From an uncultured Faecalibacterium sp. (GTDB lineage: Bacteria; Bacillota; Clostridia; Oscillospirales; Ruminococcaceae): 64,000 nucleotides of DNA. A program made the translations under genes and the position numbers. Positions 23,556 to 33,108 of this stretch are shown one piece after another. The notes below the pieces were generated by a model, which saw only the letters and a program-made list of their open reading frames with translations, was not told the origin of the DNA and ran no database searches. How positions within the stretch are numbered: the stretch's first letter is position 1; the number at the start of each line of letters is the position of its first letter. Location: contig CAKTCK010000007.1 in the NCBI GenBank assembly GCA_934539245.1, positions 9,250-73,249 of the forward strand. Reading direction: 5' to 3'.

Positions 23556-25511
23556 TTACTTTTTGGAATCTTCCGCGGCGGCCTTGGCAGCCTTAGCCGC
23601 CTTGCGCTTTTGCGCCAGCGCCTTGTTGGCGCTCAGGCGGGCGGCGTCCGGGTTCGGGGCTTCCGGGGACAGCCGCAGCAGATAGCTGCCCATGGCGGGC
23701 AGGTCCAGCGTCAGGGTGTAGTCCCGACCGAACACGCCGCCGTCGGTGGTGTGGAAGCTCTGCTTGCGGTGCGCCTTGTGCACGCCGCCCCAAGCACCGG
23801 CTTCGGTGTCCAGTACCAGCTCTGCGCTGCAGGGGAACTTGAGGTACAGGGGGAACTTTTTGTGGGCGTGGTCCTGGGTGTTCATGACGCAGAGCATATT
23901 CTGCCCGCGCCCCTTGCGCAGCCATGCGTACACACCCTCGGCGCAGCTTTCGCTGGCCACCCACTCAAAGCAGTCCGGGTTGTACTCGCCGTCATACAGG
24001 GCGGGCTCGGAGGCGTAGGTGCGGCTCAGGGCGGCAAAGTACTTCTGGAACGCATCGTGGAAGGGGTATTCCAGCAGATTCCAGTCCAGCTCCCGTTTTT
24101 CGTCCCACTCCCGGAAGTGCGCCAGCTCGTTGCCCATAAAGTTCAGCTTTTTGCCGGGATGGGTGTACATATAAAAATACAGGGTGCGCAGCTGGGCGCA
24201 TTTTTCCGCGTAGCTGCCCCACAGCTTATCGATGATGGTCTTTTTGCCGTGCACCACCTCATCGTGGCTCAGCGCCAGCAGATACAGCTCGTTGTAGAAG
24301 TAGTGCATACTGAACAGCAGCTTTCCGTAGCAGCCCGGGCGCTCGCCGAAGGGGGTGGCAAAGTAGTCCAGCGTGTCGTGCATCCAGCCCATGTCCCACT
24401 TGTAGTCAAAGCCCACGCCCTCGTAGCGGGTGGGGGCGGTCACCTTGAGGAAGTTGGTGGAGTCCTCCGCCATGTAGATGCCGGTGGGCCAGCGCTCGTT
24501 CAGGCCGTGGTTCAGGCTGCGCAGAAAGTTCACCGCGCCCTGATTCACGCCGCGGTTGGGGTCGCCCTGCCAGTACAGCGCCCGGGAGATGGCGTCCATG
24601 CGGATGCCGTCGCAGTGGTACACGTCCATCCACAGCCCGGCGGCGCTGCTCAAAAAGCTGCATACCTCCCGGCGGTAGTAGTTGAAGTTGCAGGTGCCCC
24701 ACTCGCTCTGTCCCACATCGCTGTCGTACTCGTACAGATGGGTGCCGTCAAATTTTGCCAGCGCGTCGGCGTTGGCGGCAAAGTGCACCGGCACAAAGTC
24801 CATGATGACGCCGATGCCCATGCGGTGGCAGGCGTTGACAAAGCCCGCAAACTGGGCGGGGGTGCCGTAGCGGCTGGTCACCGAGAAGTAGCCGGTGGTC
24901 TGGTAGCCCCAGCTGCCGTCAAAGGGATGCTCTGCCAGCGGTAGCAGCTCCACATGGGTAAAGTGGTGCTCCAGCAGCCACGGGATGAGCTCCCGCGCCA
25001 GCTCCTCGTAGTTGTACCACCCGTCCGAGCCGTCCGGCTGGGTGGTGCCGGGCTTGTGCTTCCAGCTTCCGGCGTGCAGCTCGTAGATATTCAGCGGGCG
25101 GTTGCGGCATTTGTCCCGCCGCTCCATCCACGCGGTATCGTCAAAGGTAAAATCCAGCTTTGCCAGCTTGCTGGCGGTGCCGGGGCGCAGCTCGGTGGCA
25201 AAGGCGTAGGGGTCGGCGCGCATCACGGTGCTGCCGTCCGCGCCGTGCACGCGGTATTTGTACAGGTCCCCCTCCGCAAGGCCGGGGATAAAGGCGCTCC
25301 ACACGCCGGTATCGGCTTTTTCCATGGGCACGCCGCGCTCCCAGCCGTCAAAGCCGCCGCATACCTCCACGGCGGTGGCGCCGGGTGCCCACACGGCAAA
25401 ACGCCAGCCCTCGGCGCCGTTTGGGTCGGTGCAGGGGTGCGCACCCAGAATGCGGTAGGCATCGAAGCAGTCGCCGCTGAAAAACGTGCGGGGGATCACA
25501 GGGTAATTCAT
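23556..25511 (-). CDS. glgB: 1,4-alpha-glucan branching enzyme GlgB
   Basis: GH13 enzyme that makes alpha-1,6 branches in glycogen. In the 651 residues an N-terminal CBM48-like domain (about 35-105, [17 protein letters not shown]) precedes the catalytic barrel with DFVPVHF (D238), GIRMDAISR (nucleophile D306), MAED (acid E349) and SHDEVVHGK (H416, D417). All four GH13 regions are intact. The last 25 residues are a Lys/Ala-rich tail. AAGGAGA precedes the ATG. No other glg genes adjoin, and it is divergent from another GH13 enzyme. Confidence 0.95.
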   Translation of the reverse strand: MNYPVIPRTFFSGDCFDAYRILGAHPCTDPNGAEGWRFAVWAPGATAVEVCGGFDGWERGVPMEKADTGVWSAFIPGLAEGDLYKYRVHGADGSTVMRADPYAFATELRPGTASKLAKLDFTFDDTAWMERRDKCRNRPLNIYELHAGSWKHKPGTTQPDGSDGWYNYEELARELIPWLLEHHFTHVELLPLAEHPFDGSWGYQTTGYFSVTSRYGTPAQFAGFVNACHRMGIGVIMDFVPVHFAANADALAKFDGTHLYEYDSDVGQSEWGTCNFNYYRREVCSFLSSAAGLWMDVYHCDGIRMDAISRALYWQGDPNRGVNQGAVNFLRSLNHGLNERWPTGIYMAEDSTNFLKVTAPTRYEGVGFDYKWDMGWMHDTLDYFATPFGERPGCYGKLLFSMHYFYNELYLLALSHDEVVHGKKTIIDKLWGSYAEKCAQLRTLYFYMYTHPGKKLNFMGNELAHFREWDEKRELDWNLLEYPFHDAFQKYFAALSRTYASEPALYDGEYNPDCFEWVASESCAEGVYAWLRKGRGQNMLCVMNTQDHAHKKFPLYLKFPCSAELVLDTEAGAWGGVHKAHRKQSFHTTDGGVFGRDYTLTLDLPAMGSYLLRLSPEAPNPDAARLSANKALAQKRKAAKAAKAAAEDSKK

Positions 25512-25749
25512 GCAAAGATCTCCTTACTTCTCTATGTTGACCGGCGGTGTGCGCCGGTTGGTACAAAGCTGTTTGGGCAAACTATCCAAGAAAAACGTCT
25601 TTTTACCGGCACAGTAGCCGATAATCTTAGCAAATCCTGACAAAAATCGGCAAAAATACACATATTTGCCAGAGAGTGTGGTATACTGTTGCTACCGCCG
25701 TGCGGGCGGTGCAACTTTTTTGAAAGCAATAGAATGGGAGCGAACAATC

Positions 25750-27105
25750 ATGGCTTGGTATGACGAAGCAGTATTTTATCACATCTATCCGCTGGGGCTG
25801 TGCGGCTGCGCGCACGAAAACGATGGCCAGCCCACCCCGGGCGCTTTTGCAAAGCTGGAAGCATGGGCAGCCCACGCGGCAAAGCTGGGCTGTACGGCCA
25901 TCTACATCGGCCCGCTGTTCGAGAGCGGCTCCCACGGCTACGATACCATCGACTACCGTCTGGTGGACCGCCGCCTTGGCACCAACGAGGAGTTCAAGGC
26001 CTTTGTGGCGGCCTGCCACGCCCGCGGACAGCGGGTCATCGTGGACGGCGTGTTCAACCACGTGGGCCGCGATTTCTTCGCGTTCCAAGACCTGAAGGGC
26101 AACCGCGAGAACGCCCGCTATAAGGACTGGTTCTGCGATGTGAACTTCTGGGGCAACAACGAGTATAACGACGGCTTTTCCTACGGCAACTGGGGCGGCT
26201 ACAATCTGCTGGTCAAGCTGAACCAGCGCAACTCGGAGGTGCAGCAGTACCATTATGATACCATCCGCTTCTGGGTGGAGCAGTTCGACATCGACGGCAT
26301 CCGTCTGGATGCAGCGGATGTGCTGGATTTCGACTTCATGCGCGGGCTGCGCCGTCTGGCAAACGAGGTAAAACCGGAGTTCTGGCTGATGGGCGAGGTC
26401 ATCCACGGGGATTACAGCCGCTGGGCAAACCCGGAAATGCTGCACTCCGTTACCAACTACGAGCTGCACAAGGGCTTGTGGAGCGGCCACAATGACCACA
26501 ACTATTTTGAGATCGCCCACACCATGCGCCGGCTGCAGGGGCTGTGCCACGACACCCGGCTGTATCTCTTCTCGGATAACCACGATGTAGAGCGCCTGCC
26601 CAACAAGCTGCGCAACAAAGAGCACATCCGGCATATCGCCATTCTGGTGTACAGCCTGTGGGGCATCCCGTCCATCTACTACGGCTCGGAGTTCGGCATC
26701 GAGGGCAAAAAGGAGTGGGGCAGCGACTGGCCGCTGCGCCCCTGTCTGGAGCTCAGCGACTACGCTGATGCAGAACGCACAAATCCTGTTACCAGTGTAT
26801 ACAAAGTTCTGGGGAAATGCAAGGCTGAATTGCCGGAAATGACCTACGGCGAGGTAAAAGAATTGCAGCTTACCACCCAATGCTATGCTTTTGCCCGGGT
26901 GCTGGACGGCAAAGCGGTGGTAGCGGTGCTGAATAACGGCGATACCCCCGCACAGCTGGAGTTCCAGCTGCCGGTGGAGGCCGCCAAGGTCACCGACCTG
27001 ATGGCAGACACCGTGGGCGCACAGGAAGTGCTCGTTTCTACCGAGTGGAACCGCATGAAGGTGCAGCTGCCCTCCAATTACGCCACCCTGCTGCGGGTAG
27101 AATAA
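25750..27105 (+). CDS. GH13 alpha-glycosidase (amylase family)
   Basis: A 451-residue cytoplasmic GH13 enzyme (no signal peptide). Conserved regions: DGVFNH (99-104), GIRLDAADV (nucleophile D187), GEVIHG (acid E216) and SDNHDVERL (D269). The C-terminal beta domain is short. The lack of secretion and the position opposite glgB suggest it works on maltodextrin or glycogen inside the cell; the exact bond specificity is not readable. The ATG at 25750 has GGGAGC upstream, and a TATACT box at 25682-25687 is a likely -10. In-frame ATGs further upstream lie in the promoter. Confidence 0.88.
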   Translation: MAWYDEAVFYHIYPLGLCGCAHENDGQPTPGAFAKLEAWAAHAAKLGCTAIYIGPLFESGSHGYDTIDYRLVDRRLGTNEEFKAFVAACHARGQRVIVDGVFNHVGRDFFAFQDLKGNRENARYKDWFCDVNFWGNNEYNDGFSYGNWGGYNLLVKLNQRNSEVQQYHYDTIRFWVEQFDIDGIRLDAADVLDFDFMRGLRRLANEVKPEFWLMGEVIHGDYSRWANPEMLHSVTNYELHKGLWSGHNDHNYFEIAHTMRRLQGLCHDTRLYLFSDNHDVERLPNKLRNKEHIRHIAILVYSLWGIPSIYYGSEFGIEGKKEWGSDWPLRPCLELSDYADAERTNPVTSVYKVLGKCKAELPEMTYGEVKELQLTTQCYAFARVLDGKAVVAVLNNGDTPAQLEFQLPVEAAKVTDLMADTVGAQEVLVSTEWNRMKVQLPSNYATLLRVE

Positions 27106-27108
27106 ATC

Positions 27109-27137
27109 TTGCACATTGCGCCGCGTTTTGCTACAAT
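27109..27137 (+). promoter_or_regulatory. Promoter of niaR
   Basis: TTGCAC (27109-27114) and TACAAT (27132-27137) with a 17-base spacer, immediately after the GH13 stop codon. Confidence 0.65.
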
Positions 27138-27180
27138 AAGGAGAAGAAAGTTGTTTTACGGAAAGGAAGCCTGAACCCCT

Positions 27181-27699
27181 ATGAATGCAGCACAGCGCAG
27201 AGAACGCATCCTGACCCGGCTGAACAGCGCCGGTGCCCCTTTGAGCGCCAGCACACTGGCGGCAGAGCTGGGGGTGTCGCGGCAGATCGTGGTAGGGGAT
27301 GTGGCGCTGCTGCGCGCCGGCGGGGCGCAGATCGATGCCACCCCCCGGGGCTACCAGCTGCACCCGGCAGAAAAGGGCTATACCGGCATTCTGGCCTGTG
27401 TGCACCGCACGCAGGAGGAGATGCGCCGGGAGCTGTACACCGTGGTGGATCAGGGCGGCACGGTGGTGGATGTGGCGGTGGAAAACAGCCTCTACGGCGA
27501 GATCCGCGCCACGCTGAACCTGTGCAACCGGTACGACGTGGACAACTTTATCCGTCAGGCCGCCGATGCGCCCGAAAGCCTATTGAGCCGCATGACCGGC
27601 GGCGTGCACCTGCACACCCTGCGCTGCCCAGACAAGGACACCTTTGCCCGCATCCGTGATGCTTTGGAGCAGCAGGGGCTTTTGTACCGCAAGGAGTAA
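27181..27699 (+). CDS. niaR: NiaR-type transcriptional repressor of NAD precursor genes
   Basis: A 172-residue regulator with an N-terminal HTH_11 domain (RRERILTRLNSAGAPLSASTLAAELGVSRQ, split here as residues 5-35) and a C-terminal 3H domain named for three conserved His; His residues in CVHRTQEEM, GGVHLHTLRC and the ENSLYGEI strand support this. NiaR represses niacin transport and NAD synthesis genes when nicotinate is present. No nadABC or niacin transporter gene is adjacent, so its targets lie elsewhere. GGAAAGGAAG precedes the ATG. Confidence 0.88.
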   Translation: MNAAQRRERILTRLNSAGAPLSASTLAAELGVSRQIVVGDVALLRAGGAQIDATPRGYQLHPAEKGYTGILACVHRTQEEMRRELYTVVDQGGTVVDVAVENSLYGEIRATLNLCNRYDVDNFIRQAADAPESLLSRMTGGVHLHTLRCPDKDTFARIRDALEQQGLLYRKE

Positions 27700-27708
27700 C
27701 GCTGCGGC

Positions 27709-27723
27709 TTATACCCAGTATAA
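27709..27723. promoter_or_regulatory. 15-base palindrome between niaR and the TetR-like gene
   Basis: TTATAC-CCA-GTATAA is a perfect inverted repeat with a 3-base centre, 80 bases ahead of the TetR-like gene. It could be an operator for that regulator and also contains TATA-like boxes usable as a -10. Confidence 0.4.
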
Positions 27724-27802
27724 AAAGGCTTGCGGGGCTTGTCTATCCGCAAAACCGGAAAAATGTTGGAAAATCAACAAAAAAGCAAAAGAGGTGGGTT
27801 TT

Positions 27803-28345
27803 CTGGATATCCGCATTGAAAAGACCGAGCGCGCCATCAAACAGGCCTTTATGGAGCTGCGCCGCGAAAAGCCGGTGGAGAAGATCCGTGTCAAGGAGCT
27901 GTGCGACCGCGCCTGCATCAATAAATCCACATTTTACGCCCATTATCAGGATATCTATGCGCTTGCCAACTCCATGGAGGACGAGATGGTGCAGGCGGTG
28001 GTGGAAAGTCTGCCCCGCCTGACCGCCAGCGATGTGAGCGAGCGTACTGAATGGCTTGCGCGGGAGATGTTCCGCGCCTTTGCCGAGCATCAGGCGGAGA
28101 TCGGTGTGCTCTTCTCCGGCTCCCGGCAGGGGCTGTTCATCAACCGGGTAGAGCAGGCCATGTGCCATTGCATCGCCCAGACCGACCCCACCTTTGAGAC
28201 GGACGTAGTGCGCAAGGTGGTGCTGTCCTTCTGCGTGCAGGGGTGCTACTACACCTTTACCAGCTACTGCGGCCAGATGGACGAAAAGCGCCTTGTGGCG
28301 CTGCTTGCCTCCATCGCCCGCGCTGCGCAGAAGATACGGATGTAA
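27803..28345 (+). CDS. TetR/AcrR-type transcriptional regulator
   Basis: A regulator of about 180 residues with the TetR start pattern DIRIEKTERAIKQAFMELRR, an HTH at VKELCDRACINKSTFYAHYQD, and a C-terminal TetR_C-type effector domain (LFSGSRQGLFINRVEQAM). No ATG exists near the domain start: the frame reads GAGGTGGGTTTTCTG then GAT ATC. The CTG at 27803 has a GAGGTG site 6 bases upstream, and the GTG at 27794 is the alternative, so the exact start is uncertain. Target genes are unknown. It ends at a strong bidirectional terminator. Confidence 0.8.
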   Translation: MDIRIEKTERAIKQAFMELRREKPVEKIRVKELCDRACINKSTFYAHYQDIYALANSMEDEMVQAVVESLPRLTASDVSERTEWLAREMFRAFAEHQAEIGVLFSGSRQGLFINRVEQAMCHCIAQTDPTFETDVVRKVVLSFCVQGCYYTFTSYCGQMDEKRLVALLASIARAAQKIRM

Positions 28346-28357
28346 AAAAATAAAGAA

Positions 28358-28400
28358 AACAGAATGCCGGACAGCCCGCAGGTTGTCCGGCATTCTGTTT
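28358..28400. terminator. Bidirectional terminator between the TetR-like and amino acid ABC genes
   Basis: A 19-base stem (AACAGAATGCCGGACAGCC with GGTTGTCCGGCATTCTGTT) around CGCA, A-rich before and T-rich after. It shares the CCGGACAGCC core with terminators at 3601 and 12736. Confidence 0.88.
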
Positions 28401-28410
28401 AAAAAACTTT

Positions 28411-29175
28411 TTACAGCATTTTGGAAAGGAAGGCTTTCAGGCGGGGGTGCTTGGGGTTGGTGAACAGCTCCTGCGGCGGCTCGTCCTCCTGAATTTTGCC
28501 ATCGTCAATGAAGATGACCCGGTTGGACACCTCGCGGGCAAAGCCCATCTCGTGGGTGACCACCAGCATGGTGATGCCGGTGTGTGCCAGCTCCTTCATC
28601 AGCTCCAGCACCTCGCCCACCATCTCGGGGTCAAGGGCGCTGGTGGGCTCGTCGAACAGGATCACGTCCGGGTCCATAGCCAGCGCGCGGGCGATGGCTA
28701 TGCGCTGCTGCTGACCGCCGGACAGGCTCTTGGGATAGGCGTTGGCCTTGTCGGCCAGACCTACGCGGGCCAGCAGCTCGTCTGCGCGGGCAGAGATGGC
28801 TTCCTTGTCCTTCAGCTTCAGCAGGCTGGGTGCCAGCTCAAGGTTCTTTTTCACGGTCAGGTGGGGGAACAGGTTGAAGTGCTGGAACACCATGCCCATC
28901 TTCTGGCGCACAGCATCGATGTGAGCCTCGTCCACCTCCACCCCCTCAAACTTGATAGAGCCGGAGGAAGGGGTCTCCAGCCGGTTCAGGCAGCGCAGAA
29001 AGGTGGACTTGCCGCAGCCGGAAGGGCCGATCAGGCAAACCACGTCGCCGCGGTAGATGTCAAGGTCGATGCCCTTCAGCACGTCCAGCGTGGGGTCGGC
29101 CTTTTTTGCGCCGCGCTTCTTTACGCCGCCGTAGGTCTTGGTCAGGCCGCGTACTTCCAAAATCTTATCGGTCAC
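28411..29175 (-). CDS. Polar amino acid ABC transporter ATPase (GlnQ type)
   Basis: A 254-residue ATPase of the polar amino acid uptake family. Walker [10 protein letters not shown], signature [16 protein letters not shown], Walker [15 protein letters not shown] and the switch His in VVTHEMGFA are present. I choose the GTG at 29175, which has AGGAGG 10 bases upstream; it overlaps the permease end by 11 bases. An insert of about 12 charged residues ([11 protein letters not shown]) near the N-terminus departs from typical GlnQ. It works with the permease and lipoprotein upstream. Substrate not resolved. Confidence 0.9.
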   Translation of the reverse strand: MTDKILEVRGLTKTYGGVKKRGAKKADPTLDVLKGIDLDIYRGDVVCLIGPSGCGKSTFLRCLNRLETPSSGSIKFEGVEVDEAHIDAVRQKMGMVFQHFNLFPHLTVKKNLELAPSLLKLKDKEAISARADELLARVGLADKANAYPKSLSGGQQQRIAIARALAMDPDVILFDEPTSALDPEMVGEVLELMKELAHTGITMLVVTHEMGFAREVSNRVIFIDDGKIQEDEPPQELFTNPKHPRLKAFLSKML

Positions 29176-29929
29176 TTTGTGCCAGCCTCCTCTCAAACTT
29201 GCTCAGCAGCCATGTAAACAGCATAACAAGGATCAGGTAGATCAATGCAACGCCCAGCAGGGGGAACATGGCTTCGTAGGTGCGGTTCATAATGCCCTGT
29301 GCGGCATACAGCAGCTCCTTGCCGCCGATGGTGGTGATCAGGGAGGTATCCTTGAGCAGGATGATGAACTCGTTGCCCAGTGCAGGCAGCACCGCACGGA
29401 TGGCCTGCGGGATGATGATGACCACCATGGTGGTCATGTAGTTCAGGCCAAGGCTGCGCCCGGCCTCCATCTGGCCGGGGTCCACGGCCATCAGGCCGCC
29501 GCGGATGATCTCGGATACATACGCGCCGGAGTTGATGCCCAATGTCAGCGCACCCACCATGGTAAAGTTGCGGCTGTTGGCAAAAATGACCATGCTCATG
29601 ATCAGCAGCTGCACCATCATGGGCGTGCCGCGGATGATGGTGGTATACACCTGACACACCGCATTAAAAAAGCCCAGCACCGCGTTTTTGTGGCCGGGAC
29701 GCTGCTGGTCGTGGGTCACACGCACCAGCGCCACCACGCTGCCCAGCACCACGCCCAGCGCCAGCGCCAGCGCGGTGACCAGCAGGGTGGTGCCGACGCC
29801 GCTGATGTACTGCATCCAGCGGTCCTTCAGCAGAAAGGCCTGATAAAACTTGAAGAAGAAATCCTGTCCAAAGCTTAGCTTTGTGCCGCTGTTGAGCAGC
29901 TCTTTGAGCAGTTCGTATTGCGCAGCCAT
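29165..29929 (-). CDS. Polar amino acid ABC transporter permease
   Basis: A 254-residue His/Glu/Gln/Arg-type permease. It has hydrophobic helices from about residue 40, the family motifs [12 protein letters not shown] and [13 protein letters not shown], and the ATPase contact loop [22 protein letters not shown]. It probably acts as a homodimer. A partial terminator lies between it and the upstream binding-protein gene. Confidence 0.9.
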   Translation of the reverse strand: MAAQYELLKELLNSGTKLSFGQDFFFKFYQAFLLKDRWMQYISGVGTTLLVTALALALGVVLGSVVALVRVTHDQQRPGHKNAVLGFFNAVCQVYTTIIRGTPMMVQLLIMSMVIFANSRNFTMVGALTLGINSGAYVSEIIRGGLMAVDPGQMEAGRSLGLNYMTTMVVIIIPQAIRAVLPALGNEFIILLKDTSLITTIGGKELLYAAQGIMNRTYEAMFPLLGVALIYLILVMLFTWLLSKFERRLAQSDR

Positions 29930-29977
29930 TCACATCCTCACTTTCTGTTTGTCAATAAATTGTAACCACTTTTTTCT

Positions 29978-30011
29978 AAAAAAAGAGGTGCCCCGGAGCG
30001 GGGCGCCTCCT
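29978..30011 (-). terminator. Intercistronic terminator between binding protein and permease
   Basis: On the minus strand GGAGGCGCCCCG pairs with CGGGGCACCTC followed by seven T residues. Placed inside the operon, it would make the binding protein more abundant than the permease and ATPase, a common arrangement in ABC importers. Confidence 0.8.
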
Positions 30012-30041
30012 TGGGTACGGAAATGGTACAGGGCACGCAGC

Positions 30042-30872
30042 TTAGTTTGCGTTGATGTACTTGTCCACGATGGCCTGCAGGGTGCCGTCAGCCTTCAGCT
30101 CCTCCAGAGCCTTGTTGACAGCGTCCTCCAGAGCAGAGCCCTTTGCCATGCCAATGGCGTAGTCCTCCTCGGCGTAGCTGGTGTCCAGCACCTTCAGGCC
30201 GGGGTTGGCGGCAACGTACTCCGTAGCGGGAGCGTTGTCGATGACCACTGCATCCACCTGACCGTTGTTCAGAGCCTGCACAGCGGTCAGGCCGTTGTCG
30301 TAGGCCACAACAGAGTCCTCGCCGAAGTCATCGGAGCAGTAGATGTAGCCGGTGGTGCCGCGCTGGGTACCGATCTTCTTGCCGGCCAGATCATCGGGAG
30401 AAGCAATGTCGGAATCGTTCGGCACAATGATGGACTGGATGCCGGTGGCGTAGCTGTCGGAGAAATCCATCACAGCCTTGCGCTCGTCGGTAACGGTAAC
30501 GCCGGCCATCACGATGTCGGCCTTGCCCTGCTGCACGCTGAGCAGTGCGGCGTCAAAGTCCATATCATCGATCTGCAGCTCCAGACCCAACTTCTCAGCA
30601 ATGGCCTTGGCGGTGTCCACATCAATGCCCTCGATCTCACCGGAGTCGGTGGTCATCTCGTACGGAGGGAAGGTGGCGTTGGTAGCCATGGTCAGCTTGC
30701 CGGCCTCCACGGTGGTCAGTTCAGCAACGGTAGAAGCAGCCTCGGAGGAAGCGGCAGAGCTTGCCACAGAGGAAGCAGCAGAGCTTGCGGAACCACCGCA
30801 GGCGGTCATAGCCAGAGCAGCAACGGAAACAGCAGCGACAGCCATGAAGCTGCGGCGAGAGATCTTTTTCAT
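30042..30872 (-). CDS. Polar amino acid-binding lipoprotein, SBP family 3
   Basis: A 276-residue family 3 solute-binding protein. The signal peptide has a twin-arginine-like ISRRSFMAV and a lipobox ending in Cys25, then a SASSAASS linker to about residue 50. The fold signatures KLTMATNATFPPYEM and GIDVDTAKAIAEKLGLE near the N-terminus and GTQRGTTGYIY in the middle match glutamine/cystine-type binders; ligand unresolved. The ATG at 30872 has GAGGAG 9 bases upstream; an in-frame TTG at 30878 is less likely. Confidence 0.92.
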   Translation of the reverse strand: MKKISRRSFMAVAAVSVAALAMTACGGSASSAASSVASSAASSEAASTVAELTTVEAGKLTMATNATFPPYEMTTDSGEIEGIDVDTAKAIAEKLGLELQIDDMDFDAALLSVQQGKADIVMAGVTVTDERKAVMDFSDSYATGIQSIIVPNDSDIASPDDLAGKKIGTQRGTTGYIYCSDDFGEDSVVAYDNGLTAVQALNNGQVDAVVIDNAPATEYVAANPGLKVLDTSYAEEDYAIGMAKGSALEDAVNKALEELKADGTLQAIVDKYINAN

Positions 30873-30955
30873 ATTCAAACACTCCTCAATCTATGCAATA
30901 TAGTTTGCTTTGCCCCAATGGGATGCGATTCATCGCGCTTTCGGGGAACGCACTT

Positions 30956-30984
30956 AGTATAGTTTGTACAAAACGAAAAGTCAA
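30956..30984 (-). promoter_or_regulatory. Promoter of the amino acid ABC operon
   Basis: On the minus strand TTGACT (30979-30984) and TATACT (30956-30961) are 17 bases apart, in an AT-rich stretch about 85 bases ahead of the start codon. Confidence 0.85.
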
Positions 30985-31080
30985 TACTTGTGCATAATAA
31001 TCCGTGAAATTGAAACGATTTTGCAAACATTTATGCAATAACGGAGAAAATGTATGAATATATGCAGTATAAACCGGCTT

Positions 31081-31656
31081 TTACAGGCTTCTTGCAATCT
31101 CCTTCGCGCTGCGCTTGGGCACGCAGTAGTCGCGGTTTTCGTCCAGATAGTACTTTACGCCGGTCTGCTCGGTCATGGGTACGATGCTGGCTTTGTGGGT
31201 GGGGTAGCCGAAAGCCACCATAAAGGCCAGCTTCTGCGGCTCCTCAATGCCCAGCAGCGCGGTCAGGGCGGGCTTATTGATCGCGCCCATGATGCAGCTG
31301 CCCACGCCCTTGTCCCATGCGGCAAGGGTCATGTTGGCAAGTGCAATGCCGGTGTCGGTGGCAAGGTCGCCGGGAATGGCGGTATCCTGCACCACAGCTG
31401 CATAAAAGGTGGGCAGCTCGTCCGCCTTGGGCGTGCCCTGCTCCGGCGGCAGATAGCCAGCCCATTTGACCAGCGGCTGTACCTTGGCCACCATCTCCGG
31501 GCTTTGCACCAGCACCAGACGCACCGCCTGCCGGTTTGCCCCGCAGGAGGACAGCCGCACGGCCTGTACGATATCGTCCACCACATCCTGTGGCACGGCC
31601 TTTTGTGCAAACCGGCGGTAGGTGCGGCGGGTAGTCAGAAGTTCCATTGCGTTCAT
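31081..31656 (-). CDS. Nitroreductase family protein
   Basis: A 191-residue FMN-dependent nitroreductase. The N-terminal RRTYRRF motif binds FMN phosphate; LSSCGANRQAVRLVLV and the C-terminal GVGSCIMGAI and AFGYP motifs complete the fold. It is likely a homodimer reducing nitro compounds or quinones with NAD(P)H; the natural substrate is unknown. The ATG at 31656 follows AAAGGAGTG. It lies just downstream of the ThrE genes, with 41 bases between. Confidence 0.9.
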   Translation of the reverse strand: MNAMELLTTRRTYRRFAQKAVPQDVVDDIVQAVRLSSCGANRQAVRLVLVQSPEMVAKVQPLVKWAGYLPPEQGTPKADELPTFYAAVVQDTAIPGDLATDTGIALANMTLAAWDKGVGSCIMGAINKPALTALLGIEEPQKLAFMVAFGYPTHKASIVPMTEQTGVKYYLDENRDYCVPKRSAKEIARSL

Positions 31657-31697
31657 AGAAATCACTCCTTTATATAAATAGCTTGGAAAACAACAGA

Positions 31698-32150
31698 TTA
31701 TTTCCGCTTTTTCGGCAGCGGCACGCACAGCACCAGACTGATGCCGATAGCCAGCGCCACCGCAATTTTAAAGGTGCTGATGCCCTTGGCAAGAGCAAGG
31801 GTGTTTTCGTTCTGGATGAAATAGTAGGCGGTGTAGTAGATGCCCGCGCCCGGCACAAGCGGGAAAATGCCGGTCAGCAAAAACACGGTGACCGGCGTTT
31901 TTTGGGTAATGGCAAACACGCGGGTAAGGATGGTAAGCGGAATGACCGCCAGCAGGGAGGCCGTGGCGGCGTCTGCGCCCAGCAGGGTCAGCAGTTCGTA
32001 CCACAGCCAGCCCACAGCGCCCACCAGTGCGCAGTAGGGCAGGCAGCGCCGGGGGCACGCAAACAGAATGGCAAAGCTCAGCGTGCCCACCCCGGCCAGA
32101 AAAAACTGCGCGGTCAGCTCGCTGATTTGTACAGCTGTAAGGGACATCAT
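31698..32150 (-). CDS. Threonine/serine exporter, small subunit (ThrE_2 / DUF3815)
   Basis: A 150-residue membrane protein with four or five helices matching the C-terminal half of ThrE, encoded separately as in many Firmicutes. The family-typical FLLTGIFPLVPGAGIYYTAY lies near residues 90-110. With the DUF1212 partner it would form an amino acid exporter. It overlaps that partner by four bases. Confidence 0.85.
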   Translation of the reverse strand: MMSLTAVQISELTAQFFLAGVGTLSFAILFACPRRCLPYCALVGAVGWLWYELLTLLGADAATASLLAVIPLTILTRVFAITQKTPVTVFLLTGIFPLVPGAGIYYTAYYFIQNENTLALAKGISTFKIAVALAIGISLVLCVPLPKKRK

Positions 32151-32938
32151 ACCACGACCACCCCCGTAAATACCGTGTACAGCCGCAGCACAAGGCCGGT
32201 GCCTATGGCAATGCTGGCGGCAATGAGCAAAGCGTCAATCATGCGGATGGTGCCGGAAAGGTAGTCGCCCTGCACAAAGTCCCGGATGCCCATGGTAAAA
32301 GCGATGCCCGGGGTCAGGATCATCAGCGTACCGATGATGGCATGGCTGGCAGAGGTGTGCAGCAGATTGCACAGCAGAATGCACACCAGCGTAATCAGCG
32401 CGGCGGTGCTGATTTTTTGGAAGCCGCCGGGCACTTCATGCCGCCCGCACCACAGCAGATACCAGCTGGCTGCCAGCCCCGCCCCGGCAGCTGCCAGCGC
32501 ACTGCGCAAGCTGCCGCCGAACATCATGGCAAAGCAGAACGCCCCGCACAGCCCGGACAACAGCTGCACATGGTCTTTGGGAAAGGGGAGCCGCCGCGCC
32601 AGAACCAGACGACTCTCGGCTTCGTCTAAGGTCATACCGGTCTGGGCGATCTGGCGGGAAAGCTCGTTCACCGCCGCTACCCGCCCCAGATGGGTGGTGC
32701 GCACCGGCACGTTGCGCACCTCGCTGATCTCGGCGGTGCCGGCGCTGGCAAAAATGCCGTTGGTCAGCACATAAACGTGGAACTCCCGCAAATGGAAGCT
32801 GCGCGCCATGATCTCCATGGTCTGCTCCACCCGGAACACCTCTGCGCCGTTTTCCAGCAGGGTCTGCCCTGCGGCCATGATAAAATCCATGATGCGGCGG
32901 CGCAGCTCTTCATCGGGAAAAGGGTCTCTGCTGTTCAT
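32147..32938 (-). CDS. Threonine/serine exporter, large subunit (ThrE / DUF1212)
   Basis: A 263-residue protein with a cytosolic N-terminal domain (ILENGAEVFRVEQTM-like motif here LLENGAEVFRVEQTM, about 22-36) followed by a membrane domain of about five helices, including GTLMILTPGIAFTMGIRDF. This matches DUF1212. Start 32938 has AAGGAG upstream; the longer frame to 33022 would overlap the leader hairpin. A 165-base leader with a probable attenuator precedes it. Confidence 0.88.
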   Translation of the reverse strand: MNSRDPFPDEELRRRIMDFIMAAGQTLLENGAEVFRVEQTMEIMARSFHLREFHVYVLTNGIFASAGTAEISEVRNVPVRTTHLGRVAAVNELSRQIAQTGMTLDEAESRLVLARRLPFPKDHVQLLSGLCGAFCFAMMFGGSLRSALAAAGAGLAASWYLLWCGRHEVPGGFQKISTAALITLVCILLCNLLHTSASHAIIGTLMILTPGIAFTMGIRDFVQGDYLSGTIRMIDALLIAASIAIGTGLVLRLYTVFTGVVVV

Positions 32939-33009
32939 TGCCTGATCTCCTTGCAAAAGATGATACCCTATTTTATCATGTGCACCAGCCGCATACAAGA
33001 GCATATAAT

Positions 33010-33039
33010 AAAAAACCGCCACCCCGGCAGGTGACGGTT
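33010..33039 (-). terminator. Attenuator-like terminator in the thrE leader
   Basis: On the minus strand AACCGTCACC pairs with GGTGGCGGTT around a 6-base loop, followed by TTTT. It lies between the thrE promoter and start codon. GGTTTTT further up the leader (33062-33068) is complementary to AAAAACC at the base of the terminator (33036-33042), giving an alternative fold that would open it. The leader matches no riboswitch I know, and no leader peptide rich in Thr is seen. Confidence 0.65.
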
Positions 33040-33108
33040 TTTCTTTGATAAAAGTTAAGCCAAAAACCTAAAGGGCTAACCGCTTGTCGCAGTGCCTTTT
33101 GTAGTTAT

